From: Akkermansiaceae bacterium UBA4145
Lineage (GTDB): Bacteria > Verrucomicrobiota > Verrucomicrobiia > Verrucomicrobiales > Akkermansiaceae
Assembly: GCA_002380675.1 (NCBI GenBank)
Contig: DFWB01000176.1
Location: 6,462-12,063 of the forward strand
Direction of reading: 5' to 3'
Length of the DNA: 5,602 bases
Below the pieces are notes generated by a model. The model did no database searches and was not told where the DNA came from. It saw only the letters and a list, made by a program, of their open reading frames with translations. Positions 4,413 through 5,602 of the stretch are shown here, piece after piece (the first letter of the stretch is position 1; every line of letters begins with the position of its first letter). A program made the position numbers and the translations under genes.

Positions 4413-5602
4413 ATGAAGACCGCTCTGCCAATCCTGTTGGGACTTTCTCTGTTCCCAACCTTTTTGACCGCCGAGGATGATATCACCAAGGTGAATGCCA
4501 CCACGAAGGCATTCTGGTCCTATAAGCCGCTTCGTCGGCCCAGTGTGCCGGAGGTGAAGGATCCGGCGTGGAGCCGTAGCCCAATCGACGCTTTCCTTGT
4601 TGATCGCTTAGAGGCCAATGGGCTCAAGCCTAATGGCCCAGCGTCGAGACGAGAGTTGATCCGGCGGGCAAGTTTCGACATCACGGGGTTGCCTCCCACT
4701 CTTGAGGAGGTGGAGGCCTTCGAAAAGGATTCTTCTCCCGAGGCGTGGGAAAAGGTCATCGACCGGCTTCTGGCCTCGCCGCACTATGGAGAAAAGTGGG
4801 CGCGGCACTGGCTAGATATTGTTCGATACGCTGAGTCTAACGGTTTTGAGCGGGACTCAGATAAACCACATATCTGGCGTTACCGGGACTATGTGATCGA
4901 TGCGCTGAACGCTGATCTCCCCTATGATCAATTTCTTCTGGAGCAGCTGGCAGGTGATGAGCTCGAAAAGCCGACGTCGCAGTCCATGATCGCGACAGGA
5001 TATCATCGCCTCATGCAGTGGGATGATGAACCTGCGGATCGGCTCTTGCACTTGTTTGATAATCTGGATGATGACCTGCGGATTACCACCGAGGGGGTGC
5101 TGGGTATGACAGTGGGGTGCGCGCGGTGTCACGACCACAAGGGAGATCCCATTTCTCAGGAGGATTACTACAGCTTTATGGCTTTTTTCCGCGGTGTAAA
5201 ACAGCCGGGGAAGGGTGGAGCGAATATCGAAAATGTTGGTGGCGGTGAAGAAGATGCCGGCTATCAGGCCTCTCTGGAAAAGCACGATGCGGAAGGCGAG
5301 AGGGTCAAGGAGGAGCTAGCCAGTGCCGAGAAAAAGATCGGGCAGCAGTTGATCAAGGCATTCCCGAGCCTCAAGGGAAGACTCAGTAGCTCTGGGGATG
5401 AATTTCTGGTCTTGCTAGGTGATGGTCGCGAGACGAGTCCCGGGAAGTGGTATTACACTACCCGCAAGCCCTCGGCAAACTGGTCGGCGGTCAATTTCCG
5501 TGCTGAAAATGAGAAGTGGAAAAGGGGGCTCGCAGGCTTTGGAAAGGCAGGGACTCCCGGCGTCAAGGTGAACACAGAATGGAGTTCCAAGGAGCTCTGG
5601 GC
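4413..5602 (+). CDS. PSD1-type exported protein (DUF1549 with CxxCH), 3'-truncated
   Basis: An open frame from ATG 4413 runs off the right edge after 396 full codons. Residues 1-20 form a Sec signal peptide (MKTALPILLGLSLF core, likely cleavage after LTA), so the protein is exported. A DUF1549 domain spans about 56-262: SPIDAFLVDRLEANGL, LIRRASFDITGLPPT (82-96), SPHYGEKWARHWLD (122-135), YRDYVIDALNADLPYDQF (157-174), EQLAGDE (177-183) and GCARCHDH (235-242), where Cys236, Cys239 and His240 make a c-type heme-like CxxCH. A charged, possibly helical stretch (about 287-312) follows, then a segment with WYYTT (346-350), GLAGFGKAGTPG (372-383) and TEWSSKELW (388-396) that resembles a jelly-roll sugar-binding fold. 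In this family a DUF1553 domain normally follows, beyond the window. The N-terminal cytochrome domain (PSCyt1) of many relatives is absent. The biochemical function of these proteins is not established; they are abundant in Planctomycetes and Verrucomicrobia, often paired with a DUF1501 gene. Confidence 0.93.
   Translation, partial: MKTALPILLGLSLFPTFLTAEDDITKVNATTKAFWSYKPLRRPSVPEVKDPAWSRSPIDAFLVDRLEANGLKPNGPASRRELIRRASFDITGLPPTLEEVEAFEKDSSPEAWEKVIDRLLASPHYGEKWARHWLDIVRYAESNGFERDSDKPHIWRYRDYVIDALNADLPYDQFLLEQLAGDELEKPTSQSMIATGYHRLMQWDDEPADRLLHLFDNLDDDLRITTEGVLGMTVGCARCHDHKGDPISQEDYYSFMAFFRGVKQPGKGGANIENVGGGEEDAGYQASLEKHDAEGERVKEELASAEKKIGQQLIKAFPSLKGRLSSSGDEFLVLLGDGRETSPGKWYYTTRKPSANWSAVNFRAENEKWKRGLAGFGKAGTPGVKVNTEWSSKELW

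Noticed and set aside
4857..5285. 142-codon open frame on the minus strand
   Set aside because: It lies wholly antisense to the PSD1 DUF1549 region, which carries strong family motifs; no domain or start signal is seen.

Overview
The window looks like chromosomal DNA from a PVC-superphylum bacterium, most likely Verrucomicrobiota or Planctomycetota. This is inferred from family content: a DUF1549-type 'PSD1' exported protein with an internal CxxCH (a hallmark of these phyla), a Gfo/Idh/MocA oxidoreductase of the subtype expanded in them, an exported Asp-box sialidase-like protein and a formylglycine-generating enzyme (FGE). Weak Shine-Dalgarno sequences and a probable TTG start also fit. No mobile element, CRISPR array, tRNA or rRNA is visible.

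Layout: (1) 3-854, + strand, the 3' two-thirds or more of a Gfo/Idh/MocA oxidoreductase, cut by the left edge. (2) 866-1834, - strand, a complete FGE with both catalytic cysteines, convergent with gene 1 across an 11-bp gap that holds a perfect inverted repeat. (3) A 74-bp divergent intergenic region, 1835-1908, that must hold the start signals for genes on both sides. (4) 1909-3087, + strand, a secreted BNR/Asp-box protein. (5) 3122-4126, + strand, an AEC-family (auxin efflux carrier) permease 34 bp downstream, probably co-transcribed with gene 4. (6) 4127-4412, a 286-bp non-coding stretch with two small hairpins. (7) 4413-5602, + strand, the N-terminal 396 residues of a PSD1 (DUF1549/DUF1553-type) protein, cut by the right edge.

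How the parts may work together (inference): this is a typical accessory catabolic neighbourhood for complex, often sulfated, polysaccharides. The FGE would activate Cys-type sulfatases encoded elsewhere, as none lies in the window. The secreted sialidase-like protein would act on extracytoplasmic glycans, the AEC permease would move an anionic organic compound, and the oxidoreductase would act on a sugar or sugar derivative. An oxygen-dependent FGE implies at least partly aerobic life.

No wholly new system is evident. The points most worth a second look are the cysteine rearrangement and N-terminal Cys-Cys element of the FGE, the hairpin that encloses the FGE stop codon, the unassigned activity of the sialidase-like protein and its link to an AEC permease, and the PSD1 protein that lacks an N-terminal cytochrome domain but carries an insert resembling a carbohydrate-binding jelly roll.
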